NCBI GenBank assembly: GCA_903822595.1
Contig: CAIJPS010000074.1
Coordinates: 1-64,000 of the forward strand
Length of the DNA stretch: 64,000 bases
Direction: 5' to 3'
Source: an uncultured Chlorobiaceae bacterium
GTDB lineage: Bacteria > Bacteroidota > Chlorobiia > Chlorobiales > Chlorobiaceae
In this document: positions 27,253 through 34,536 of the stretch, one piece after another
How the letters are laid out: each line of letters begins with the position of its first letter
Position numbering within the stretch: position 1 is the stretch's first letter
The notes under the pieces: model-generated
Database searches by the model: none
Told to the model about the DNA's origin: nothing
What the model saw: the letters and a program-made list of their open reading frames with translations, nothing else
Program-made: the position numbers and the translations under genes

Positions 27253-28803
27253 TTAATGGGTAAAAGCCCGCACAGCCCGAACCCGACCGCTGAGCGACTT
27301 ATCGAACTGGTTCTGGCCCCCACCGTCGAAGTACTGGTACCATGCGTTACCCGCACCGTCCTCCGTAGAACTCCAGTAGTAGTCACCCGCAAAACCGCCA
27401 ACAACACTACGCTTTTTATACAATTCATTCAACTCTCCTTTGGTTGGAAGATGCCAATCGCTAAAACCACCAGCCACAAGATTATTACATGCATTTTTTG
27501 CGTCAGTCCAGAAAAAGCACCCATCACCACAACCATCGGAATGGCCCGGAATATCCGATCTTGCGGCAATCAAACCGCGCTGGCCGGTTGCATCCACATA
27601 AAAAATGATCCCTCCGCCATACCGCTCGCCGACCTCATGCCTTTTCACAGCAGCTTCAGGAGCTGGAGCTGTTACCGGGTTGCGACGCAGACGATCGGCC
27701 AACGCGATTGCCTCGTCACGCTCACGCCGTAGCTTTGCATTCTCGTCCTGACGCGCCTTTTCGAGCCTCCGCTCTTCTGCTTTTCGCAACTCCTCCCTTT
27801 TTATAGCGGCTGAATCTACAGCCACCACAACCGATGAAGCAGCAGGAGCGGCAACTGGCGATTCCACAGGCAGCTCAGCACGCTTTGAGGCAAGATTGTA
27901 CGCGAAAAGGCTTACAATAATGAGCAGCAGCACAGCCACCCCGGCAAGGAGTCGCCAGTCCGGTTTCAAAGGTGGAGGGGGCGGTGGAGGTATTTTGACC
28001 GCCTTGACTGCCCGCAAAAACTCCTCGCAGCTCTGATAGCGCTTGTTACGATCTTTCGCTGTTGCCTTGTCGACAATGGACTGCATCTCTTTTGAAACAT
28101 ACTCGTAGATGCCCTTCATCCTTGGAAGCGGCTCCGTGACAATCCTCTTCTTTATCTTGAACTCATTTTCCGTTGCAGTGATGGTATAGGGTGCCTTGCC
28201 GGTAAGCATCTGGTGCAGCACCACACCAAGGGAATAGATATCGGTGCGCCGGTCAAGCTTCTCGCCAAGGACCTGCTCCGGGCTCATGTAGGAGGGCGTA
28301 CCAATACCGGTTCCGGTCTTCGATTCCGTTACCGTATCGCTCTCTTTGGAAATGCCGAAGTCCACAACCGTGATCTCCTTCCCGTCTCTCATCAGGATAT
28401 TGGCCGGCTTGATGTCGCGATGGATAACCTCATGCTGGTGCACATAGCCAATGGCTTCGAGCAGTTTGCCGAACAGCTCTTTGGCCTCCTCTTCGGGAAT
28501 GGGGCCGCGATGGTTGGTGATGTACTCTTCAAGGTTGATCCCTTCGATATACTCCTGCACCAGCAGCAATTCGCTCTCTTCGTAGCGGATGAGCCGCACA
28601 ATGTTGGGATGGTTCAGTTTTGCCAGCAACCGCGCCTCTCGGCGAAAGAGCATGCGTACCTGATCATGCTGTGCAAACTCTGGATGCAGCACCTTGATGG
28701 CCACTTTCTGGCCGGTCACCGGATCAACGCCAAGCCAAACCCGGCTCATCCCCCCTTCGCCAAGGAGCCCCTCTATGCGATAGTTCAGTATCTGTTGTTC
28801 CAT
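27253..28803 (-). CDS. Transmembrane Ser/Thr kinase with DUF1566 domain ending in DGR variable region 1
   Basis: 516 residues from the ATG at 28803, preferred because it matches the MEQQILNYRIE start of all paralogues. The kinase domain has LGEGGMS, VAIK, HRDIKPAN, DFG and GTPSYMSPEQ. A polyproline linker, one membrane segment (about 285-305), a coiled coil of K/E/R-rich sequence (about 330-375) and DUF1566 (about 388-516: YGGGIIFYVDATGQRGL, CFFWTDAKNACNNL, WHLPTKGELNELY, YYWSSTEDG) follow. The last 45 codons form variable region 1. The best candidate in the window for a complete, working diversified receptor kinase. Confidence 0.94.
   Translation of the reverse strand: MEQQILNYRIEGLLGEGGMSRVWLGVDPVTGQKVAIKVLHPEFAQHDQVRMLFRREARLLAKLNHPNIVRLIRYEESELLLVQEYIEGINLEEYITNHRGPIPEEEAKELFGKLLEAIGYVHQHEVIHRDIKPANILMRDGKEITVVDFGISKESDTVTESKTGTGIGTPSYMSPEQVLGEKLDRRTDIYSLGVVLHQMLTGKAPYTITATENEFKIKKRIVTEPLPRMKGIYEYVSKEMQSIVDKATAKDRNKRYQSCEEFLRAVKAVKIPPPPPPPLKPDWRLLAGVAVLLLIIVSLFAYNLASKRAELPVESPVAAPAASSVVVAVDSAAIKREELRKAEERRLEKARQDENAKLRRERDEAIALADRLRRNPVTAPAPEAAVKRHEVGERYGGGIIFYVDATGQRGLIAARSDIPGHSDGCGDGCFFWTDAKNACNNLVAGGFSDWHLPTKGELNELYKKRSVVGGFAGDYYWSSTEDGAGNAWYQYFDGGGQNQFDKSLSGRVRAVRAFTH
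27256..27400 (-). other. DGR variable region 1 (VR1)
   Basis: 3' end of the kinase DUF1566 domain, from the VVGGF codons to the stop. Aligned with VR2, the outer bases on both sides are identical, while the 70-base core has 18 substitutions. On the coding strand 14 of these have A in one copy and the other four (C/G, T/G three times) have A in neither, all compatible with an adenine in a shared template. Fixed residues are WSSTE, AW, F and RVRAVRAF. Confidence 0.85.
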
Positions 28804-29017
28804 TATCTCTTTTTTATGCAATAAGCTCTGGCCATAAGGAAGTGACAAGGTAAACAATGCAAATAAACCGACAAAACAGGGAGGAAAAATCAGGTTACTT
28901 TCAAGAAACATCACGTTATCCTGAATGAGCCCGCACACGACAATTGGAACGGTAATCACTGAACTCTATCTTGCCTGTTCACGATGACGTGAGGATGAAA
29001 GCTTTTTGGAATCAATC
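28804..29017. repeat. Kinase leader and former AlbA-gene 5' region, copy 1
   Basis: This stretch is about nine-tenths identical to 31218-31430. It contains the kinase ribosome-binding region, then the segment that also precedes the intact ATP-binding gene at 32.72-32.82 kb (TGCCTGTTCACGATGACG shared). The coding part of that gene is absent here except for its tail. No intact gene lies in it. Confidence 0.8.
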
Positions 29018-29073
29018 TCATCGACGACCGGCGCGGCAATCAGTTTAAAGCCATTATCAGGCGAATCACATAA
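29018..29073 (+). pseudogene. 3' remnant of an AlbA_2-type ATP-binding gene, copy 1
   Basis: Encodes IDDRRGNQFKAIIRRIT followed by a stop, identical in sequence to the C-terminus of the intact gene ending at 33986. The rest of that gene has been deleted from this copy. Confidence 0.85.
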
Positions 29074-29139
29074 AGAATCTGGCAGCCTTGCTTGAAGCTG
29101 AGTATCTGTTGTAGCAGAAATCCATCGCCTGTCAATTCT

Positions 29140-29478
29140 TTATGAGGGGTCAGCGTTCCTGAACACAGCTTCCAGAGTCGGAGCTGTGAAAATTGCTTTA
29201 GCCCAAGCTTCCAGCTCCTCTTCCCTGGCGGGTACTAATTGCTCAGCGGCCCACTCGGGCAACACGCCAAAGCGATGTTCAAGCAACTTTTGCAGCAGGC
29301 TGGATTTGCCCTCAACATGACCTTCAACACGGCCCTCGACACGGCCCTTGGCTATGCCAATTCTTTCCACGCTCGAAATGTATTGCACTTTTTCTCTCTC
29401 CTCAATTGTTTCAAGTTCTTGCCAGACCTTATTATTCAACCACTCCGGCAACTGCATCAGCCAGTCGATCACATTGTT
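29140..29478 (-). pseudogene. 3' fragment of an Rpn-family nuclease gene, fused to truncated avd
   Basis: Encodes the C-terminal about 112 residues of the Rpn/PDDEXK-type protein that is complete at 31566-32531 (NVIDWLMQLPEWLNNKVWQE, KVQYISSVERIGIAKG, VEGR repeats, LLEHRFGVLPEW). The catalytic N-terminal domain is missing. At about 29478 the homology ends and antisense avd sequence begins. Not expected to be active. Confidence 0.85.
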
Positions 29479-29668
29479 CAAGATACTCCGTCTTGCTTTT
29501 GGCCTTGTTGGCCCTGTAAATGCTGCGCACCAGCACAAGGCTGTCACGCTTGAGATCCTGACCAAGGGTATACTTGTATTCTCGCGGAAAATCTTTGGTG
29601 TACTCAAAAATTTTCAGAATAAGTCGATACACGTCTCGATACACCGGTAAATCATAGTACAATGCCAT
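29432..29668 (-). pseudogene. avd: Truncated DGR accessory protein Avd (four-helix bundle family)
   Basis: 78 residues. The first 64 (MALYYDLPVYRDVYRLILKI, FEYTKDFPREYKYTLGQDLK, RDSLVLVRSIYRANKAKSK) match the N-terminal half of the Avd/bAvd four-helix bundle proteins that bind DGR reverse transcriptase and template RNA. After TEYLEQ the frame runs into sequence from the Rpn gene (CDRLADAVAGVVE) and stops. Full proteins are about 110-130 residues, so the C-terminal helices are lost. It lies directly downstream of VR2, the expected DGR position. Confidence 0.85.
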
Positions 29669-29686
29669 ACCACAAAATTATTTTTG

Positions 29687-29707
29687 ACAGGGGGCTAAGC
29701 CCCCTGT
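29687..29707 (-). other. GC-rich hairpin downstream of variable region 2
   Basis: Arms ACAGGGGGC / GCCCCCTGT with a three-base loop, 27 bases past the VR2 stop codon. Same position and arms as the VR1 hairpin, but the loop differs (TTA against CTCG context), so the loop has diverged while the stem is kept. Confidence 0.75.
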
Positions 29708-29733
29708 ACCCCCCTGTAAAATGGTTAAATGGA

Positions 29734-29880
29734 TTAATGGGTAAAAGCCCGCACAGCCCGAACCCGACCGTCGTCCGCCTCACCGTCCTGGCCCTGGTCC
29801 CCATCGTTGAAGTCCTGGTTCCATGCGTAACCCGCACCGCCCTCCGTAGAACTCCAGTAGTTGCCTCCGCAAAACCGCCA
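29734..29880 (-). other. DGR variable region 2 (VR2), with a one-base deletion
   Basis: Homologous to VR1. In the restored frame it reads NYWSSTEGGAGYAWNQDF, then N, D, G, D, Q residues, and ends RVRAVRAFTH, with the stop at 29734-29736. Relative to VR1 one base is missing just before the conserved TACTGG, which shifts the kinase out of frame. The missing base falls where the inferred template would have a run of adenines. Confidence 0.85.
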
Positions 29881-31217
29881 ACAACACTACGCTTTTTATA
29901 CAATTTATTCAGTTCCTCTTTGGTTGGAAGACGCCAATCACTGTGGCCACCTATTACAAGATTATTACACGCATTTTTTGCGTCATTCCAGATAAAGAAC
30001 CCTTCAGGCGAATCTGCAGAGTGGCCCCGCATATCCGATGGAGCGGCAATCAAACCTCGCTGGCCGGTTGCATCCACATAAAAAATGATCCCTCCGCCAT
30101 ACCGCTCGCCTATCTTATGCGTTATCACTTCAGGTACAGGCGCTGGCGCTTCACTGATTTGAGGGAGGGGATCAACAGCCACGGGAACTGGTGGCGCAAC
30201 GGCAACTGGTGGAACAACAGCAACAGGAGCTGGAAAGGGCGCTTCAAAAGGTGGTTCAACAGGCGCTTCCACACGCTTTGGCATAAAATTGAGCGCGAAG
30301 AGACTTACCATAATGAGCAGGAGCACACCCGCTCCAGCCATGACCCGCTTGTCGCGCAGCCACTCACGCCAGTCCGGTTTCGAGGGTGACGGTGGCGATT
30401 CTTTGACCGCCTTGACAGCCCGCAAAAACTCTTCGCAGCTCTGATAGCGCCTGTTGCGATCTTTCGCTGTTGCCTTGTCGACAACGGCCTGCATCCCTGA
30501 CGACACATACTCGTAGATGCCTTTCATCCTCGGAAGCGGCTCCTGTACTATCTTGAGCTGGATGTCGAACAGTGACTCCGTTTCTGTATCGTAGGGCGGC
30601 TTGCCTGTCAGCATCTGGTGCAGCAGCACGCCCAGCGAATAGATGTCGGTGCGATGGTCTATCTTTTCTCCAGGGTTGCTCTTGATCTGCTCAGGGCTCA
30701 TGTAAAGAACCGTTCCCATGCGGGTGCCGGTAGAGGTATCGCGTCCGGTTTCCGTGTCTTTTGCTATCCCGAAATCGACCACCTTGATATGGTTTCCCCG
30801 CGTCATCAGAATATTGGCCGGCTTGATGTCGCGATGGATGACCTTGTTGCTGTGCACGTAGGCAAAGGCCTCGAGCATCTTGCAGAAGAGTTCCTTGGCC
30901 TCCTCTTCAGGAATGGGGCCGCGATGATGCGTGATATACTCCTCAAGATCCATCCCGTCAATGTACTGCTGCACCAACACCAACTGCTCCGGGTTGTAAT
31001 CGACGAGCATCACAATGCCGGGATGATCAAGCTTTGCCAGCGACTCGGCCTCCTAAAGAAAGAGAGCGCGAATCTTGTTGTGTTCGGCAAGGTGCGGATG
31101 CAGCACCTTGATGGCCACCCGTTGGCCGGTCACGGGATCAACGCCAAGATAGACCCGGCTCATACCCCCTTCACCAAGAAGCCGGTCTATGCGGTATTTC
31201 AGTATCTGTTGTTCCAT
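29734..31217 (-). pseudogene. Receptor Ser/Thr kinase disabled by a nonsense codon and a frameshift
   Basis: Starts MEQQILKYRIDRLLGEGGMS at 31217 with a good AAGGAG site. An in-frame TAG (31053-31055) follows ALFL at codon 55, where the paralogues have an arginine codon. The frame then continues intact through HRDIKPAN, DFG, GTVLYMSPEQ, a membrane segment, a P/V/A-rich stalk and DUF1566 (YGGGIIFYVDATGQRGL, FFIWNDAKNACNNL, WRLPTKEELNKLY). A second lesion, a one-base deletion in VR2, shifts the last 40 codons so that the frame runs on to 29652. Both lesions argue for an inactive copy. Confidence 0.88.
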
Positions 31218-31430
31218 TATCTCCTTTTTGTACAATAAGCTCTGGCCATAAGGAAGTAACAAGGTAAACAATGCAAATAAACCGACAAAACAGGGAGGAA
31301 AAATCAGGTTACTTTCCAGAAACATCTCGTTATCCTGTATGAGCCTGCACACGACAATTGGAAAGGTAATCACTGAACTCTATCTTGCCTGTTCACGATG
31401 AAGGGGGGATGAAAGCTTTTTGGAATCAAT
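31218..31430. repeat. Kinase leader and former AlbA-gene 5' region, copy 2
   Basis: Near-identical to 28804-29017. It includes the kinase ribosome-binding region, the shared GGAGGAAAAATCAGGTTACT stretch and the upstream region of the ATP-binding gene, with the same internal deletion joining it to the tail of that gene. Confidence 0.8.
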
Positions 31431-31489
31431 ATCTCATCGACGACCGGCGCGGCAATCAGTTTAAAGCCATTATCAGGCGGATCACATAA
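31431..31489 (+). pseudogene. 3' remnant of an AlbA_2-type ATP-binding gene, copy 2
   Basis: Encodes IDDRRGNQFKAIIRRIT and a stop codon, as in copy 1 and in the intact gene. The sequence just before the remnant (GAAAGCTTTTTGGAATCAAT) is shared with copy 1, so the same deletion was present before duplication. Confidence 0.85.
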
Positions 31490-31565
31490 AGAATCTGGCA
31501 GCCTTGCTTGACGCTGAGTATCTGTTGTAGCAGAAATTTATCGCCTGTCAATTCTTTATGAGGGG

Positions 31566-32531
31566 TCAGTGTTCGCGGAAAACAGCCTCCAGAGTTGGAG
31601 CCGTAAAAATTGCTTTACCCCAAGCCTCCAGCTCCTCTTCCTTGGCGCGTACTAATTGCTCAACGGCCCACTCGGGCAACACGCCAAAGCGATGTTCAAG
31701 CAACTTTTGCAGCAGGTTGGATTTGCCCTCAACATGGCCCTCAACACGACCCTCAACACGACCCTCGACACGGCCCTTGGCTATGCCAATTCTCTCTACG
31801 CTCGAAATGTATTGCACTTTTTCTTTCTCCTCAATTGTTTCAAGTTCTTGCCAGACCTTATTATTCAACCACTCCGGCAACTGCATCAGCCAGTCGATCA
31901 CATTGAATAAATTGATAACGCGCTGTTTCTCCCAATGCCTTTCATACAGTATCCGCAGCAGGCTAAGTTTCGCGTTGTACCGTTCCTCATCCTGCGTTTT
32001 GGTTTTTTGTGTCAAAATGTGTGCCGCCGTAATCCATCCAAAGGCGTTATCCGACGCAAGAAGTTCATCAAGTTTGTCTTCGTAATCGGTCAGTTTGGCA
32101 ACCGGGAACTCCAGCGTATGGCGGCATCCCAGCACAGAAAAACCATAAGAGGCCGGTTTCCACATCTTGTGTTCATCGGCGAGCACAGCCAAACTTGCTA
32201 CAGGCCTTTTGTAGCGGTCAAAAATCCGGTAGTTGTACACAAACATTCGTTCGGCAAACTCAGACTGCCTTTTGCCCTGCACTTCAACGTGGATGTAGAT
32301 CCAGCTTTCAATGCCACAAAGCTCGGTCACCCTGACCAGCTTGTCAACATAGCGTGTGCCCAGTTCAGCATCCTGCACCACCGCCCGCAACTCTTTATCC
32401 AAAAAAATATGCTCCTTCGCCCAATCAATTTGGGCATAAGCATCCGGGAAATAAAACGACATAAACTCAGAAAAATATTGCTCTATAGCCTCCTTCCACG
32501 GGCTGTCGTAACGATCATTCGCGCTCTCCAT
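31566..32531 (-). CDS. Rpn-family recombination-promoting nuclease / putative transposase
   Basis: 321 residues. The N-terminal PD-(D/E)XK-type domain of the Rpn (transposase_31-like) family starts SPWKEAIEQYFSEFMSFYFP; conserved residues lie around DKLVRVTELCG and IYIHVEVQGKRQSEFAERMF, where E-x-Q replaces the usual E-x-K. The C-terminal part has tandem VEGR repeats (about 244-260) and a DUF4351-like ending (LLEHRFGVLPEWAVEQL). Rpn proteins cut DNA and are linked to recombination or phage defence. Two truncated copies flank it at 29.1 and 34.1 kb. Confidence 0.88.
   Translation of the reverse strand: MESANDRYDSPWKEAIEQYFSEFMSFYFPDAYAQIDWAKEHIFLDKELRAVVQDAELGTRYVDKLVRVTELCGIESWIYIHVEVQGKRQSEFAERMFVYNYRIFDRYKRPVASLAVLADEHKMWKPASYGFSVLGCRHTLEFPVAKLTDYEDKLDELLASDNAFGWITAAHILTQKTKTQDEERYNAKLSLLRILYERHWEKQRVINLFNVIDWLMQLPEWLNNKVWQELETIEEKEKVQYISSVERIGIAKGRVEGRVEGRVEGHVEGKSNLLQKLLEHRFGVLPEWAVEQLVRAKEEELEAWGKAIFTAPTLEAVFREH
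31735..31785 (-). repeat. In-frame 12-base repeat in the Rpn gene
   Basis: Encodes GRVEGRVEGRVEGHVEG. The copy at 29.3 kb has one unit fewer (GRVEGRVEGHVEG), so the repeat number varies between paralogues without breaking the frame. Confidence 0.8.
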
Positions 32532-32834
32532 ACCTTCCTTTTTGTTTCAACACCATCACCTCAGCGGAGCTGCAGTATTGCGGCAACAATCCACAATCAG
32601 CCACAATCACTTCAAATATATCTCCGATGGCCCGTAAAACAAAATAATTCAGGCACCCGCTAACCCTCCTGTTCGAGCAGGCGCTCGACTCTCTATCAAA
32701 AACTCGGTCAAACGATTGGCTCTCCGCTGAATGAGCCTGCACACGACAATTGGAAAGGTAATCACTGAACTCTATCTTGCCTGTTCACGATGACGTGAGG
32801 ATGCAAGCTTTTATACAATAAGGGAGAGGGTGAT
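32532..32834. other. Gap between Rpn and AlbA_2 genes with a repeated upstream region
   Basis: About 303 bases. The part from about 32725 to 32815 repeats the segment at 28.92-29.01 and 31.34-31.42 kb and is the upstream region of the ATP-binding gene, including AGGGAGAGG before its ATG. The rest (32540-32720) shows no coding potential that I can support. Confidence 0.6.
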
Positions 32835-33986
32835 ATGAACGAGATTGAACTACGCGCCATTCTTGCAGTTGGTGAGGATAGCCATAACCAGTTCAAGCAG
32901 AATTTCACCAATGCTGATGCTCTGGCGGCTGAGCTGATTGCATTTGCCAATTGTGCAGGAGGAACATTGTTCATTGGTGTGGCTGATAATGGCAAGGTGT
33001 CGGGGCTTGAGGCGACAGATGTTATGAGGCTCAACCAGTTATTGTCGAACGCCGCCTCACAAAATGTTCGTCCGCCACTTAATCCGTTATCAACAAATGT
33101 TCCTACTTCGGATGGCCTCGTTATGGTGGTTGATGTCGCTGAAGGATTGAACAAACCTTACGTAGACACTCTTGGCCGGATATGGGTAAAAAGTGGCGCT
33201 GACAAACGACATGTGACGGCACGTGAGGAGATGCAGCGAATGTTTCAACAATCTGGTCTGCTCTATGCGGATGAAGTGCCGGTTCAATATGCAACGCTTG
33301 ATGCGCTGAACCAGAAAGAGCTGAACGACTATTTTGAGCGCCGATACCATAAATCAATTGAAGCAACTGGCCTGGGGTTGCCCAAACTTATGCAAAACCT
33401 GAGTCTGGCACACAATGGTGTGCCAAATCTGGCGGCACTGCTTCTTTTCGGCAATGCCCCACATACACTCAAGCCTGCTTTTATTATCAAGGCCGTAGCG
33501 TTTCCCGGTACCGTGCTGCACGACAATCACTATCTCGACAGCGAAGATATTGATGGAAACCTCCCTGAACAATATCGACGCGCCATCGCTTTTATCAAGC
33601 GCAATCTCCGCCACGTACAGGGTAATCAAGGTTTCAACAGTCCCGGACAACTTGAAGTACCCGAAGCCGTCTTTGAAGAGCTGCTGGTCAATGCGTTGGT
33701 ACATCGCGACTACTTCATCAGCGCACCAATACGGTTGCTCATTTTTTCCGACCGTATAGAAATTATCAGCCCCGGTCACCTGCCAAACCATCTCGATGTT
33801 GAACAGATCCGCTTTGGTTTATCCAATCTACGCAACCCTGTACTGGTCTCTCACGCTTTTTATATGCTCCCCTACCGAGGCATCGGGAGTGGCATCCCGC
33901 GAGCTACTGAGGCGTGGCCGCATATCGACCTGATCGACGACCGACGCGGCAATCAGTTTAAAGCCATTATCAGGCGAATCACATAG
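32835..33986 (+). CDS. AlbA_2 domain ATP-binding protein (putative regulator or Schlafen-like)
   Basis: 383 residues. The N-terminal AlbA_2/divergent AAA_4 domain (EDSHNQFKQNFTNADALAAE, FANCAGGTLFIGVADNGKVSG, GRIWVKSGADKRHVTAREE) is followed by a C-terminal GHKL-type ATPase portion (VFEELLVNALVHRDYFIS, APIRLLIFSDRIEIISPGHL, YRGIGSGIPRA). This architecture is common in accessory regions and is annotated as RNA-binding or transcriptional regulator; Slfn-like relatives are RNases. A good AGGGAGAGG site precedes the ATG. Two internally deleted copies lie upstream. Role in this array unknown. Confidence 0.85.
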   Translation: MNEIELRAILAVGEDSHNQFKQNFTNADALAAELIAFANCAGGTLFIGVADNGKVSGLEATDVMRLNQLLSNAASQNVRPPLNPLSTNVPTSDGLVMVVDVAEGLNKPYVDTLGRIWVKSGADKRHVTAREEMQRMFQQSGLLYADEVPVQYATLDALNQKELNDYFERRYHKSIEATGLGLPKLMQNLSLAHNGVPNLAALLLFGNAPHTLKPAFIIKAVAFPGTVLHDNHYLDSEDIDGNLPEQYRRAIAFIKRNLRHVQGNQGFNSPGQLEVPEAVFEELLVNALVHRDYFISAPIRLLIFSDRIEIISPGHLPNHLDVEQIRFGLSNLRNPVLVSHAFYMLPYRGIGSGIPRATEAWPHIDLIDDRRGNQFKAIIRRIT

Positions 33987-34052
33987 CGAATGTGGCAGCC
34001 TTGCTTGAAGCTGAGTATCTATTGTAGCAGAAATCCATCGCCTGTCAATTCT

Positions 34053-34322
34053 TTATGAAGGGTCAGCGTTCCCGAACACAGCTTCCAGAGTCGGGGCAGT
34101 GAAAATCGCTTTAGCCCAAGCCTCCAGCTCCTCTTCCCTGGCACATCCTAACTGCTCAAATACCCACTGCGGCAACACGCCAAAACGATACTCAAGTTGC
34201 TTTTCCAGCAGGCTGGATATGCCCTTGGCTACACCTTTGGCGATACCTATTCTTTCCACGCTCGAAATGTATTGCACTTTTTCTCTCTCCTCAATTGTTT
34301 CAAGTTCTTGCCAAACCTTCTC
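34053..34322 (-). pseudogene. 3' fragment of an Rpn-family nuclease gene, third copy
   Basis: Encodes QELETIEEREKVQYISSVER, then GIAKGVAKG, LEYRFGVLPQW and the FTAPTLEAVF ending. It lacks the VEGR repeats (AKGVAKG instead) and the whole nuclease domain. At about 34322 it abuts sequence resembling the leader of the cluster kinases (TCTCCTTTTCGTGCAATGAG), so it marks another deletion junction. Confidence 0.85.
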
Positions 34323-34420
34323 TCCTTTTCGTGCAATGAGCTGTGATTATCAGGAAGAGGCAGGGTAAACAATGAGATTAAACCGACAAAACCGGGTTAA
34401 AAAATCAGGAGAGTTCCACA
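34323..34420. repeat. Orphan copy of the kinase leader
   Basis: Resembles the regions just upstream of the kinases at 28803 and 31217 (CAATGAGCTGTGATTATCAG, AAACCGACAAAAC) but no kinase follows. Probably the left-over promoter end of a deleted unit of the array. Confidence 0.65.
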
Positions 34421-34536
34421 AAAAGAGGTGAGGGCAAAAGGGCCCCTTTTCCAGTTTGCGCTTCATCATTTTCACGCTTAATGTGTATCTTCCGAATACA
34501 AAGCCCTGCTTTCCGTTACCTGACTATCTCCCGACC

